A stretch of DNA of 64,000 nucleotides from Candidatus Gastranaerophilales bacterium (GCA_944327275.1 CALVHB010000040.1:156604-220603); one strand, 5' to 3'; shown: positions 16,155-25,037, counted from the stretch's first letter. Numbers and translations: made by a program. The notes: generated from the sequence alone by a model not told the origin.

Positions 16155-16661
16155 GTGGCAGTAGTAACAGACAAAATTAAATCGGTAGTAGATTTTTTAG
16201 TAAAAGGATTTGAACCAAGAGAAACTATTTTTGATGAAATGGCTCAGGAAATTGAAGATGATTATCCTGTTCAAGATAATTTAGCAATCGATCCAGCTTA
16301 TTCTTCTTCATATCAACAAGTTGTTGATAAACCTAGTGAATTAAAAGTTGTTAATCATCCAAATTTCAAAGGTTACGAAGTAAAAGTTATGGAACCAAGA
16401 TCTTTTGAAGATGCTGCTACTATTGTTCAACACTTAAGAAATAGAAAAACAATCGTTCTAAATCTTCATTTGTTAGATAAAGAACAATCACAAAGAACAA
16501 TTGACTTTGTTTGTGGTGCCGCTCATGCTTTGGACGGAAAACCTCAAAAAGTTGGTGATTTAGTATTTGTGTTTACACCAAGCAATGTTACTTTGTCTGT
16601 TGATGTAACTGCTAACCAAAATAAATTTAATGACTCTTTGTGGAGAGCTCCTCTACAATAA
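16155..16661 (+). CDS. sepF: Cell division protein SepF (Cdv2)
   Basis: SepF tethers FtsZ to the membrane and bundles its filaments in Gram-positives and cyanobacteria. 168 aa: N-terminal amphipathic region, acidic linker (residues ~30-70), then the conserved domain with VKVMEPRSFEDAATIVQHLR, KTIVLNLHLLDKEQSQRTID, FVCGAAHALDGKPQKVGDLV and FVFTPSNVTLSVD. GTG start with GGAGGA 6 bases upstream. It has its own strong terminator and is close to ftsZ (1.1 kb downstream), consistent with a division cluster. Confidence 0.95.
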   Translation: MAVVTDKIKSVVDFLVKGFEPRETIFDEMAQEIEDDYPVQDNLAIDPAYSSSYQQVVDKPSELKVVNHPNFKGYEVKVMEPRSFEDAATIVQHLRNRKTIVLNLHLLDKEQSQRTIDFVCGAAHALDGKPQKVGDLVFVFTPSNVTLSVDVTANQNKFNDSLWRAPLQ

Positions 16662-16697
16662 GTCTAAATGTTATGAGAAAGAGAGATAGTTGAATAT

Positions 16698-16722
16698 GAG
16701 GCACATTGTGCCTCTTTTTTTT
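16698..16722 (+). terminator. Rho-independent terminator after sepF
   Basis: Stem GAGGCAC / GTGCCTC with loop ATT, followed by eight T. Confidence 0.92.
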
Positions 16723-16731
16723 ATAAAAAAC

Positions 16732-16760
16732 TTGTTTTAAATTGAAAATTATGATATATT
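16732..16760 (+). promoter_or_regulatory. nadK promoter, almost leaderless
   Basis: -35 TTGTTT, 17-bp spacer, -10 TATATT; the ATG at 16770 begins 9 bases after the -10. The expected leader is 2-3 bases, and no Shine-Dalgarno is visible. Confidence 0.55.
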
Positions 16761-16769
16761 TTTCCCGTT

Positions 16770-17570
16770 ATGAAAATGGAAAGTTTTGCAGTTTGTTATA
16801 ATCAGGAGATATCCCATTCTGTTGAAACCAAAGATGTTTTGGTTAAGATTCTTGCAGATAAAGGGATTATGGCAGAGGTTTTAAATATAGATAATCTGAA
16901 AAATGGTTTTGATTTCGTTTTTGTGATTGGTGGAGATGGAACCATTTTAAAAACTGCGAGATTTTATTCAAAGTATTCTACCCCGATTTTCGGTATTAAT
17001 TTGGGCCGTTTAGGCTTCTTATCGCAGTCTTCCAAAGAAGATATTGAGATGTCTGTTGAAAAAATATTGTCAAATAAGTTTTTGGTAGAAGATAGGATAA
17101 TGCTCGAAAGTAGTGGTTATGTCGCTTTGAACGATTTTGTAATAAAGGGATCTTCATCAGGGAGAACTTCTTTATTCTCGTTAAAAATAAATGATAAATA
17201 TGTTTGTGATTATCTTGCAGACGGTATAATTATTTCAACACCTACAGGTTCTACTGCATATGGACTTTCTGCGGGGGGACCGGTTCTATCTCCTTGTTTG
17301 AATGCTTTTGTAGTTGTTCCTATTTGCCCTCATACACTCACTGCAAGGCCTTTAGTTATTCCGGATTCTGAAAAAATTTCAATTTGCGGCAAAGATGAAG
17401 GAACAAAGTTTTTGGTCTCTAATGACGGACAAGAGTCTCACGAATTTAAAGGGGTTGTAAATATTAATAAGTCTCCTTTTACCGCAAAATTAGTTTTGCT
17501 TGAGGGGGTTGAGTTTTATTCTACATTGCGAGATAAGCTGCATTGGGGTACTTCTCCTGCAAATATATAA
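16770..17570 (+). CDS. nadK: NAD kinase
   Basis: Phosphorylates NAD to NADP. 266 aa. The diagnostic GGDGT motif is in FVFVIGGDGTILKTARF (~residues 51-67), followed by PIFGINLGRLGFLS, the catalytic-domain segment YLADGIIISTPTGSTAYGLS, AGGPVLSPCLNAFVVVPICP and HTLTARPLVIPD. It sits between the sepF terminator and ftsZ and has its own promoter. Translation apparently starts at the 5' end of the mRNA, since no ribosome-binding site precedes the ATG. Confidence 0.95.
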   Translation: MKMESFAVCYNQEISHSVETKDVLVKILADKGIMAEVLNIDNLKNGFDFVFVIGGDGTILKTARFYSKYSTPIFGINLGRLGFLSQSSKEDIEMSVEKILSNKFLVEDRIMLESSGYVALNDFVIKGSSSGRTSLFSLKINDKYVCDYLADGIIISTPTGSTAYGLSAGGPVLSPCLNAFVVVPICPHTLTARPLVIPDSEKISICGKDEGTKFLVSNDGQESHEFKGVVNINKSPFTAKLVLLEGVEFYSTLRDKLHWGTSPANI

Positions 17571-17667
17571 CTTCCCTTTTGACAATTCTGAATCTATTGC
17601 AAATAGGCTGTTTTGGTCTTGTCTTGCCCTTTAATATTAATTTTTGTTCATAATTAATTACAAATTC

Positions 17668-17710
17668 TTGTACTTTTTTTCTATTTAAAATAGTATGTTA
17701 ATATACTATT
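17668..17710 (+). promoter_or_regulatory. ftsZ promoter with an inverted repeat over the -10 box
   Basis: -35 TTGTAC (17668-17673), 17-bp spacer, -10 TAGTAT (17691-17696). A perfect 8-6-8 inverted repeat, AATAGTAT / ATACTATT (17689-17710), overlaps the -10 and the predicted start of transcription, the position expected of a repressor operator. Confidence 0.5.
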
Positions 17711-17755
17711 GTAGATGAATTAATAATTATACAATCACATAAAGAGGTAAAAATA

Positions 17756-18940
17756 GTGGAAAATTTCGTATCAGATATCTTTGCTAAAAAAGATGAAACA
17801 ACAAGCAATGATCAAACTCAAAGGTCTCCAATCAACCCGACTAACATCAAGGTAATCGGCGTCGGCGGTGGCGGTGGTAACGCTGTAAATCGAATGATTA
17901 AAGCCGGTCTTTCAGGTGTTGAGTTCTGGTTAATGAATACAGATTTACAAGTTTTAGAATATGGTCAAACAAAAAATAGAATTCAACTTGGAACAAAATC
18001 AACAGCAGGTTTAGGTGCTGGTGGTGATCCTTCAGTAGGTGAAAAAGCTGCAGAAGAAGCTCAACAAGAAATTACAGAAGCTTTGGACGGAGCTGATATG
18101 GTATTTATTACAGCTGGTATGGGTGGCGGAACCGGTACAGGTGCTGCTCCTGTAGTTGCTAAAATAGCTAAAGAATTAGGAATTTTAACAATTGCTGTTG
18201 TAACAAAACCATTCACTTGGGAAGGTCGTAAAAGACAAAACCAAGCTAACCAAGGTTTGGAAAAACTTAGAGAAGCAGTTGATGCTGTAATTGTTGTTCC
18301 AAACGATAAGTTGCTTCAAGTTGTAGATAGACAAGTTTCATTGACAGAGTCTTTCATAATTGTTGATGAAGTTCTATTAAGAGGTGTACAAGGTATTTCT
18401 GATATTATCACTGTACCTGGATTAATTAACGTAGACTTCGCCGATGTAAAATGTGTAATGCAAGCATCAGGTTCAGCATTGATGGGTATCGGTCGCGGTC
18501 AAGGTGAAGGCAGAGCTATAAAAGCTGCGGAAATTGCAATTAATTCACAACTTCTTGAATCTTCAATCAACGGTGCTACCGGTGTAATTGTAAATATTAC
18601 AGGTGGTCCTGATATGACTCTTCACGAAATTTCAGACGCTGCTAATATTATTCATGACGCTGTAAATGATGATGCTACAGTTATTATTGGTACAGCAGTA
18701 AATGAAAATATTCAAGGTGAAATCCAAATTACTGTAATTGCAACAGGATTTGAAATGAAAAGTCAAAAACCTGAAGAAAAATCAGATTTAAAGCAATTAA
18801 GTGCTTCTGATTTCTTTGCAGGTACATTTAACAATTCATCTTCAGTAGCTCCTGCTCAATCATCAGTTAGAAGACCGTCTGTGTCTGAATCTTCAAGAAG
18901 TTTTACTAATATCGAAATTCCAGATTTCTTGAGAAAATAA
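17756..18940 (+). CDS. ftsZ: Cell division protein FtsZ
   Basis: Tubulin-like GTPase that forms the division ring. 394 aa. GTP-binding motifs are [16 protein letters not shown] (~34-49), the signature [16 protein letters not shown] (~119-134) and ADMVFITAG. The T7 loop region has [11 protein letters not shown], and the C-terminal conserved peptide is [12 protein letters not shown], the binding site for SepF and other partners. GTG start at 17756 with AAAGAGG upstream. It follows nadK by 185 bases, with its own promoter and a strong terminator. Confidence 0.97.
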   Translation: MENFVSDIFAKKDETTSNDQTQRSPINPTNIKVIGVGGGGGNAVNRMIKAGLSGVEFWLMNTDLQVLEYGQTKNRIQLGTKSTAGLGAGGDPSVGEKAAEEAQQEITEALDGADMVFITAGMGGGTGTGAAPVVAKIAKELGILTIAVVTKPFTWEGRKRQNQANQGLEKLREAVDAVIVVPNDKLLQVVDRQVSLTESFIIVDEVLLRGVQGISDIITVPGLINVDFADVKCVMQASGSALMGIGRGQGEGRAIKAAEIAINSQLLESSINGATGVIVNITGGPDMTLHEISDAANIIHDAVNDDATVIIGTAVNENIQGEIQITVIATGFEMKSQKPEEKSDLKQLSASDFFAGTFNNSSSVAPAQSSVRRPSVSESSRSFTNIEIPDFLRK

Positions 18941-18980
18941 TTTTAATCACACTAACAACAGTTGGAATATGAAAAAGATG

Positions 18981-19010
18981 AAAAGGAACCGAGTATACTT
19001 GGTTCCTTTT
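18981..19010 (+). terminator. Terminator after ftsZ
   Basis: 10-bp perfect stem AAAAGGAACC / GGTTCCTTTT. The 10-base interior contains AGTATACT, which can extend the stem. Confidence 0.8.
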
Positions 19011-19027
19011 GCTTTGTGATTCCTATT

Positions 19028-19043
19028 TGTAACAAATTGTAAA
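19028..19043 (+). promoter_or_regulatory. HLR1-type direct repeat (perfect) upstream of the LysM protein gene
   Basis: TTTGTAAC-AA-ATTGTAAA: two half-sites with 10-bp period and no mismatch to WWTGTAAM-NN-WWTGTAAM, the reverse complement of the cyanobacterial HLR1 element. The ATG at 19214 is 171 bases downstream; a TATAAG -10-like box is at 19151. Confidence 0.6.
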
Positions 19044-19213
19044 TATAAGTTTAAAATACTTCTAAACCTTCTCCTGTTAATTGAAATGCCTCTTGATAAT
19101 CTTAATAAAAGGGGGATTTTAAGGCAATTTTTTAATGAAAAAATTTTTTATATAAGCATAGGGGAAATCGATTTCACGGGGAAACATTTTTAAGGAAAAG
19201 GAGAATAGAATTA

Positions 19214-19855
19214 ATGGTTAAAATTAGTAAACTTGTTGATATGGGTGTTAAGGCTTTTGCTGATGATGGCGCAAAATTATCTACAAAAAGGGTTGCTTTT
19301 AAAGCAATTAATGAAGTGACTGGATCTAATGTAATGACAAGATGGGCTATAAAAAATGGTAATAATAGTGCGGTAAGAGCAACTTTTTCTCATGTAGATA
19401 AGTTATTAGGGAAAGAATATTCTAAAGGCCTTAGGAAAGGTGCTCTCGTTGGAGCTTCATTAACTGCAATTCCTTTGGCGTATACTTCGTACAAAGTTTA
19501 TGATGCAAATAAGCAGTTAGAAGTATACGAGAATGATTATAATGTCAATATGCAAGAGACTGTAAAAGCCTTGGAGGAAAAGGAAGCTAAAATTAAACAG
19601 TTGGAAAAAGAGTTAAAAGCAAAAGAAGAAGCTGAAAATTTATACACAGTAAAAGAAGGTGATTGCTTCTGGAATATTGCAAAAGCTCAACTTATAGAAG
19701 AAAATAAGGACAAAAAAGATTATAAGCCGACAAATGCTGAAATTAAAGAATTAGCAGAAGAAATAATGGCATTAAACAATTATAAGTATGATAAAAATAA
19801 TTTTAATTCAGAACCGCCATTATATCCGGGTGATAAATTAAAATTGACAGCTTAG
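19214..19855 (+). CDS. Membrane-anchored coiled-coil protein with C-terminal LysM-like domain
   Basis: 213 aa. A Lys-rich N-terminal region without signal peptide; a hydrophobic segment at ~77-95 (GALVGASLTAIPLAYTSYKV) that can span the membrane; a coiled coil at ~97-142 (VKALEEKEAKIKQLEKELKA); then LYTVKEGDCFWNIAKAQL and LYPGDKLKL, the beginning and end of a LysM peptidoglycan-binding domain with a charged insertion of about 25 residues between. It probably links the inner membrane to the cell wall. AAGGAG precedes the ATG. A perfect HLR1-type box lies upstream. Confidence 0.75.
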   Translation: MVKISKLVDMGVKAFADDGAKLSTKRVAFKAINEVTGSNVMTRWAIKNGNNSAVRATFSHVDKLLGKEYSKGLRKGALVGASLTAIPLAYTSYKVYDANKQLEVYENDYNVNMQETVKALEEKEAKIKQLEKELKAKEEAENLYTVKEGDCFWNIAKAQLIEENKDKKDYKPTNAEIKELAEEIMALNNYKYDKNNFNSEPPLYPGDKLKLTA

Positions 19856-19875
19856 TTTATAGTAGTTTTAAATAT

Positions 19876-19911
19876 AAAAATCAGCCTCAATTTAATGAGG
19901 CTGATTTTTTT
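19876..19911. terminator. Bidirectional terminator between the LysM gene and fba
   Basis: 13-bp stem AAAAATCAGCCTC / GAGGCTGATTTTT with an 8-base loop and T-runs on both strands; serves two convergent genes. Confidence 0.92.
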
Positions 19912-19931
19912 AGTTTATAAAAATAATAAAC

Positions 19932-20891
19932 TTAGTCTTTAGCGTGTCCTGCTGTTCCTAGAACGTCTATCATTTTGTGTTTTACCATTTCTTTTACAGC
20001 AGTTCTTCCTGGTCCCATGTATTCTCTTGGGTCGAATTTTTCAGGATGTTCAACAAAGAATTCTCTGATTGTTGAAGTCATAGCTAATCTCAAGTCAGTA
20101 TCGATGTTAATTTTAGCTACACCGTGTTTAGATGCATAATTTAACATATCTTCTGGTACACCTTGAGCGTTTGGTAATTGTCCACCGTATTGGTTGCATT
20201 TTGCAACGAATTCAGCAGGAACTGAAGATGAACCGTGAAGTACTAGAGGGAAATCATATCCAACAGCTGCATTAACAGCCTTTTTAATTTCTGCAAGTCT
20301 TTCGAAGTCTAATTTAGCTTCTCCAGAGAATTTGTATGCACCGTGTGATGTTCCGATAGCTACTGCTAATGAATCACAACCAGTTTCTTTAACAAATCTT
20401 GCAGCTTCTTCAGGATCTGTATATGTTGAATCTTTTGCATGAACTTTAACATCATCTTCAACACCAGCTAATTTACCAAGTTCAGCTTCAACTGATACTC
20501 CGCGAGGATGAGCATAGTCAACTACTTGTTTTGTTAATTTGATGTTTTCTTCTAGTGGGAATCTTGAACCATCGATCATTACTGAAGAAAATCCACCATC
20601 GATACAAGCTTTACAAATTTCAAAATCAGCACCGTGATCTAAGTGTAAAGCGATAGGTACTGTAGTTGTAGCTAATGCTGCTTCTACTAATTTAATCAAA
20701 TAAGTTTGATTTGCATATTTTCTTGCACCTGCAGAAACTTGTAAAATAATAGGTGATTGAGTTTCTTCTGCAGCTTCTGCAATACCTTGTAAAATTTCCA
20801 TGTTGTTTACGTTGTAAGCACCGATAGCATAACCGCCAGCTAATGCTTTTTTGAACATTTCTCCTGTTCCAACCAATTTTCTTTCACTCAT
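19932..20891 (-). CDS. fba: Class II fructose-bisphosphate aldolase
   Basis: Cleaves fructose-1,6-bisphosphate in glycolysis and runs the reverse in gluconeogenesis. 319 aa. Zinc-binding and active-site motifs are visible: LHLDHGADFEICKACIDGGF, SVMIDGSRFPLEEN, VSVEAELGKLAGVEDDV, LAVAIGTSHGAYKF, PLVLHGSSSVPAEF and GVAKINIDTDLRLAMTSTIR. AAGGAG upstream of the ATG. Codon use is smooth and high-expression-like. Its upstream region is shared with a divergent small ORF and an HLR1-like repeat 70 bases from the start. Confidence 0.97.
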   Translation of the reverse strand: MSERKLVGTGEMFKKALAGGYAIGAYNVNNMEILQGIAEAAEETQSPIILQVSAGARKYANQTYLIKLVEAALATTTVPIALHLDHGADFEICKACIDGGFSSVMIDGSRFPLEENIKLTKQVVDYAHPRGVSVEAELGKLAGVEDDVKVHAKDSTYTDPEEAARFVKETGCDSLAVAIGTSHGAYKFSGEAKLDFERLAEIKKAVNAAVGYDFPLVLHGSSSVPAEFVAKCNQYGGQLPNAQGVPEDMLNYASKHGVAKINIDTDLRLAMTSTIREFFVEHPEKFDPREYMGPGRTAVKEMVKHKMIDVLGTAGHAKD

Positions 20892-20960
20892 TTGAGTTCT
20901 CCTTCTTTTGTAAATATATTACACACATTAAGGGTACAACAAACAAAAAAACGGCGCAAG

Positions 20961-20976
20961 TGTAAAGAAATGTTAA
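20961..20976 (+). promoter_or_regulatory. HLR1-like direct repeat between fba and the 380-aa protein gene
   Basis: TGTAAA-GAAA-TGTTAA, 10-bp period, two mismatches to the full consensus. It lies 16 bases upstream of a plus-strand promoter (20992-21021) and 70 bases upstream of the divergent fba start, so either gene may be the target. Confidence 0.45.
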
Positions 20977-20991
20977 TATCGTATATATAAT

Positions 20992-21021
20992 TTTACAAAC
21001 CCTCTAATAAATTGATATAAT
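20992..21021 (+). promoter_or_regulatory. Promoter of the small ORF/380-aa protein transcript
   Basis: -35 TTTACA, 18-bp spacer, -10 TATAAT. Downstream lie AAAGGGG and the ATG of a 30-codon ORF. Confidence 0.55.
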
Positions 21022-21039
21022 AAGGAAAAAGGGGAATTA

Positions 21040-21132
21040 ATGAATAAATTTGAGGGCAAAAATTTTTTTTGTTGCACCTTGGATTACTCGTATAGAAAAA
21101 AGTGTGAAGTAAGTATAATAATAGTGGGGTAA
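21040..21132 (+). CDS. Possible 30-residue upstream ORF
   Basis: ATG at 21040 with AAAGGGG 6 bases upstream and a stop 3 bases before the ATG of the 380-aa protein. The peptide begins MNKFEGKNFFCC and holds three cysteines. Spacing suggests coupled translation with the downstream gene. No relatives recognised; it could be a regulatory leader or a small protein. Confidence 0.35.
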   Translation: MNKFEGKNFFCCTLDYSYRKKCEVSIIIVG

Positions 21133-21135
21133 AAG

Positions 21136-22278
21136 ATGAACATCCAACCAATTTCAAGTATTTCTGTAAAAAATTATCAAAGTAACGTTGATTTTTCCGG
21201 TCGTAATAATGATAAGAAAAAGAATTTGCACATTAATTTTAATCCGGCTAAAAAGTTGGCTGTGCCTTTGGCCGCAACAGTTTTGGCTATAAATACACCA
21301 GTTTCGGTAAAAAGTGCGGAATCTTCTGCAAATTATCCTGGTGTAGCTACAGAATTAGCTTATGAAGCGCCTAGTGTTTCAAGATCTTCTGCAAATGCTA
21401 AGGTTTTAGATTTGAAAACATTTGATAATTACAAGGTTTCTGTAAAACCTATGGATACAGACAGAAACTCAAAAACTGCAGAAACATTGAGAGTTGAGAT
21501 ATCTACTCCTGGAGGAATTGAAAAAGGATCTATTCAATCTGTCGGTACAGCTAATCTTAACATAACAGGTGCTTTAGAGTCTGAATATTCTGAGTTGCTT
21601 TCTTATAACCAGACAGTTGTTAAGTTAGATAGTGACCCTGATATGGAATACGTTTTGTTCGACCAAGATTTGCATGATTACGTAATGGATTTTGCACAAA
21701 ATAAATTAGCTGTAAAAAATAATGGTGCTGTTAAAGTAAAAAATCTTGATCGTGATATGCGCACAGTTGGTCCTTACGGATTGGATACAAGATTATTTAC
21801 AGATAGTTGGCTAGAATCTGCAAAACATTATCAGTTTGATTATGAGAAAAAATATGGAGAACCTTCTTGGACAACTGATATGTTTGAGATTGATAACGGA
21901 AGAGCAATGTTATACGGATATAACAATGATTCAAATGAAGTTGATGCTGAGGTAATAACTTTAAGATATATCCCTGATAATATTGTAGAAACTGGTAAGT
22001 ATCCGGTATTAGAATTAAAGGGATTGACTACTGTTAAAAGTCAGTTAATGGATATGACAGGTAATATCAGAGAGATTGAATACCCTGCAGTTGAACTTTA
22101 TTGCAGAGGATGGAACAGCACTGTTTACATGGTAGATCAGAAATTGTATGACAATCTTATGGAATTAAAAGGTGATGATGTAAACAATAATGCTAATATT
22201 AAATTTGATGTAAAAGCTACTACTACCCAGTTGGTTAGTGGAACAGGTGCCGTTTCTCGCGATCTAAACCGTATGTAA
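21136..22278 (+). CDS. Lineage-specific protein with x-D-F-S-G motif, probably exported
   Basis: 380 aa, family not recognised. The N-terminus (MNIQPISSISVKN) leads to NVDFSGRNN at ~18-26, then a lysine-rich stretch and a hydrophobic segment LAVPLAATVLAINTPVSVKS (~39-58) that resembles a delayed signal sequence. The remaining ~320 residues are polar and beta-rich (VISPxG-type turns, VVKLDSDPDMEYVLFDQDLH, VELYCRGWNSTVYMVDQKLY), typical of an extracellular domain. It lies 3 bases after a small ORF. Its stop codon lies inside the HLR1 box of the next gene. Function unknown. Confidence 0.7.
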   Translation: MNIQPISSISVKNYQSNVDFSGRNNDKKKNLHINFNPAKKLAVPLAATVLAINTPVSVKSAESSANYPGVATELAYEAPSVSRSSANAKVLDLKTFDNYKVSVKPMDTDRNSKTAETLRVEISTPGGIEKGSIQSVGTANLNITGALESEYSELLSYNQTVVKLDSDPDMEYVLFDQDLHDYVMDFAQNKLAVKNNGAVKVKNLDRDMRTVGPYGLDTRLFTDSWLESAKHYQFDYEKKYGEPSWTTDMFEIDNGRAMLYGYNNDSNEVDAEVITLRYIPDNIVETGKYPVLELKGLTTVKSQLMDMTGNIREIEYPAVELYCRGWNSTVYMVDQKLYDNLMELKGDDVNNNANIKFDVKATTTQLVSGTGAVSRDLNRM

Positions 22279-22289
22279 ACATTTGTAAA
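22274..22289 (+). promoter_or_regulatory. HLR1-type direct repeat (perfect) upstream of the 837-aa protein gene
   Basis: TATGTAAA-CA-TTTGTAAA (extended match 22272-22289), no mismatch to WWTGTAAM-NN-WWTGTAAM. The -10 box TATAGT (22337-22342) starts 48 bases after the repeat; there is no good -35, as expected for an activator-dependent promoter. Overlaps the stop codon of the preceding gene. Confidence 0.65.
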
Positions 22290-22290
22290 C

Positions 22291-22336
22291 ATGTAGAAAC
22301 ATGGTGAAATTCACGTTTCATCCATGTTTTTACATG
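22291..22336 (+). repeat. Imperfect hairpin between the HLR1 box and the -10
   Basis: Nested complementary segments: ATGTA / TACAT, AAACATGG / CCATGTTT and TGAAA / TTTCA around a 6-base loop. It may end the upstream transcript or form part of the promoter architecture. No long T-run follows. Confidence 0.45.
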
Positions 22337-22367
22337 TATAGTGCTATAAAAGAGAGAAATATAAAAA

Positions 22368-24881
22368 ATGAGAGTTGAAAACGGCAAAGTTATTGGATCT
22401 GTTCGTGGGGTTTTGCCAGATTCGCATCCTGAGACAGTATTGAAAATAGATTTAAAAGAATTAACACCAGAGGTAAAAGCCTGGTTAAAGAGTTCTGGTA
22501 TTGATATTAGTACCTGGCAGAATTTTTCTCCAGAAGAAAAAGAACAATATTTACAAGGTATTCGCGATAATATTCTAAAGCAATTAAATACCAAATTGCC
22601 AGATAATAATCAACTTGCACAAGATGGCTCAGAAGTGGTGTCAACTGCTAATTCTAGCCAAAATTCTGTTGAGTCTGCAACTGATAAAAAAGCTTTTATG
22701 CCTGCAATAGATGTTTTGTCTGCTGATTGGCAAAACAAGACAATGCAGGAAAAAATAGATACTTTTACTACAGTCTTTTCTATGCATAAAGCAGGTGAAG
22801 ATTGGGATAAGATGACTCCGGAACAACAAGAGCAGTACAAGGCTGAAAGATTTGAAGAATTTACATCAAAATTGCCTGGGTATAACAAAACCGGAGAAAA
22901 AGACCAACAAAAATATCTTGAGAGACTAGTATACAATGCTGAATTGTTATTAGAATCCAAAATGTCTCCTGAGGAATTTTTCAGTTTGCCAAAAGAAAAG
23001 CAGGCTGAGCTTGTTCAAAATTCAACTGTAGTAAATCCTGAATTTAAGAAAACTTTGCAGGATAGATATGCACTAGATCAAAATGCTGCTGAATTTTCAG
23101 GTAAGACTACAGAAGAATTTAATAGGCTTTCTGGAAAAGAAAAAGCTCAATTAAAATTCAATTATATTAAATCAAAAAAAGAAAGAAATGAGAAATTAAC
23201 AGAAAGCGAACGTAATTTTCATGGATATTATAAATTTATAAGCAGAACTACAGGTAACTTTGAGGCTTCTGAAATTGATTTATCTAAATCAGCTGATAGT
23301 TATGTCTACAAAGATGATGTTTTTGTGGCTTTAGTAAAAGACAAAAACTTGGAATCTGGGACAGCTGAGTATAACAGAGCTTATGCTGATTCTATTCAGC
23401 GCCAATTAGAGGGCTTATCTCCTGAAGAGGCTAAAGAAAAATACAGAGAAATGTTCGCTAATATGCCAGAAGAAAGATTCTATGCAGTTAGAGGGGCATT
23501 GAAGTATTTACGTCAAGACTCAAGAAAAGCTATTGAAGAAAACGTGCCTAGTATGACCGGAAATCAAGTTTTAATATATGCAAACGGAGCTTACGGTGAT
23601 AGCGACAATGTCGATGAGGTTAATAGTTTCTTGTCAAACATTGGCGATTCTGAAGAAGCAGTTGTTTTGTATAAAAACAATGGTCACGTATTTGAAAACA
23701 ATGATATTAATACTGCGGTTAACTTATATGCAGTTAACTCTAATAATGACAAGTTAATCGAGGCCGGCGCAATTGGTTTGAATACTTGTGATGAAGATGT
23801 GATTGCTGACACTTATAACAAAGTAAGTGCTTCAGAAATTGCAACTCCAGAATCAAAGTCAAAATATGCAGCTTACAGTATAAAATTTGCAGAAAATGAT
23901 GCATCAAGAGAAGCAAGACAGGATCAAATCTACAATACAAACAATATTGATATGATTGACGGTTCTATTTCTGCAATCAAATATTTCGAAACATCTGAAA
24001 GCCGCGACAAAGCTGATGAAAAAGCTTTTAATTGGATAGAAAACTGTGATAATGAAGATTACAGAAGACGTTTAACAGAAACAAGATTCAATATGATTTC
24101 AGAGTTAAACCCAGATGAACAACTTTCAAAATTCGATAGAACGATGAATTCAATGCATCAGGATGTAAAAGAGTGTGGGGCATCTAATGTGGATAAATTA
24201 GATCCTTCTGTGCAAAATGAAGCAATGGAAAGCGCTTATTCTACCGGAGATGAAGAAGTAGTTAATGCTGCTATGGAAAGTCTTTCAAACAGTAAGTCTA
24301 TAGATGCTATTGAACAGGAACTTCCTAGAGCGGTAATTAATGCAGTAGAAAAAGATGATTTAACAAGATTATATAATGATTTTGATGCCGTTGACGATGG
24401 TTTATCTTCTTTAAGACAAAGAGTTGCAAGTGGGGCAAAATTGTCTGCTCAGGAATATGCATCACTTTCCCCTCAGGAAAAGCGAGAATATTTCGCAAGT
24501 TATTTCAAAAAATTACCTTTGGAACAAAAGATTAAAATGTTGACTTCAATTCCGAATGGTACACAAAAAAGAAGTATTTATAAGATGTTAGCACAATCAA
24601 ATGACAATTTGTTTAATATTCTTATAAGTGATGCAAATATTGCAAAAGATATCAGAGATATGAATATTTCAGAAGCTATTAATAATAAAATTGATAATAT
24701 AATTCTTCAAAAAAGAGCTTCAGAAATTCAGTTTGCAAATTTAGCAAATGACTATGAACTTGCAGAAGATAATTCAAACACAAATAACCAAACTGAAAAA
24801 TATTTTGCAAGTGTTAATAGTGGAAACTTTGATACCAAAGAGATTTATAAAAAAGATAAAAGAGGAAATATTCTCGTATAG
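22368..24881 (+). CDS. Long helical protein with repeated (F/L/M)-S-P-E-E motifs, unknown function
   Basis: 837 aa, no signal peptide or membrane segment, almost wholly helical and acidic. A short motif recurs: WQNFSPEEKEQY, WDKMTPEQQEQY, FFSLPKEKQAEL, FNRLSGKEKAQL, LEGLSPEEAKEK and YASLSPQEKREY. The first copy sits in EVKAWLKSSGIDIS-WQNF, which aligns with the start of the protein at 25038. The C-terminal half resembles tandem helical repeats. Probably a filamentous or scaffold protein peculiar to this lineage; no function can be assigned. Preceded by an HLR1-type box and its own promoter; strong terminator after it. Confidence 0.7.
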   Translation: MRVENGKVIGSVRGVLPDSHPETVLKIDLKELTPEVKAWLKSSGIDISTWQNFSPEEKEQYLQGIRDNILKQLNTKLPDNNQLAQDGSEVVSTANSSQNSVESATDKKAFMPAIDVLSADWQNKTMQEKIDTFTTVFSMHKAGEDWDKMTPEQQEQYKAERFEEFTSKLPGYNKTGEKDQQKYLERLVYNAELLLESKMSPEEFFSLPKEKQAELVQNSTVVNPEFKKTLQDRYALDQNAAEFSGKTTEEFNRLSGKEKAQLKFNYIKSKKERNEKLTESERNFHGYYKFISRTTGNFEASEIDLSKSADSYVYKDDVFVALVKDKNLESGTAEYNRAYADSIQRQLEGLSPEEAKEKYREMFANMPEERFYAVRGALKYLRQDSRKAIEENVPSMTGNQVLIYANGAYGDSDNVDEVNSFLSNIGDSEEAVVLYKNNGHVFENNDINTAVNLYAVNSNNDKLIEAGAIGLNTCDEDVIADTYNKVSASEIATPESKSKYAAYSIKFAENDASREARQDQIYNTNNIDMIDGSISAIKYFETSESRDKADEKAFNWIENCDNEDYRRRLTETRFNMISELNPDEQLSKFDRTMNSMHQDVKECGASNVDKLDPSVQNEAMESAYSTGDEEVVNAAMESLSNSKSIDAIEQELPRAVINAVEKDDLTRLYNDFDAVDDGLSSLRQRVASGAKLSAQEYASLSPQEKREYFASYFKKLPLEQKIKMLTSIPNGTQKRSIYKMLAQSNDNLFNILISDANIAKDIRDMNISEAINNKIDNIILQKRASEIQFANLANDYELAEDNSNTNNQTEKYFASVNSGNFDTKEIYKKDKRGNILV

Positions 24882-24899
24882 GTACATAATTTGTAGGTG

Positions 24900-24935
24900 A
24901 GTCGACTAAGTTATTCTTAGCTTAGTCGACTTTTA
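24900..24935 (+). terminator. Terminator after the 837-aa protein gene
   Basis: 11-bp stem AGTCGACTAAG / CTTAGTCGACT, 10-base loop, followed by TTT. Confidence 0.8.
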
Positions 24936-24939
24936 CATC

Positions 24940-24955
24940 TGTAAATATTTGTAAA
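24940..24955 (+). promoter_or_regulatory. HLR1-type direct repeat upstream of the 624-aa protein gene
   Basis: TGTAAA-TATT-TGTAAA, one mismatch to the extended consensus. The -10 TATAGT (25003-25008) starts 48 bases after the repeat, the same offset as at 22274. A further inverted TTTACA (24932-24937) lies just upstream. Confidence 0.6.
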
Positions 24956-25037
24956 GAAAATATTTATATTTTAAATTTTAAGGGAATATTTACTTTTATA
25001 TATATAGTGAGAGTTTTAGAAAGAGAGCAAAACTGTA

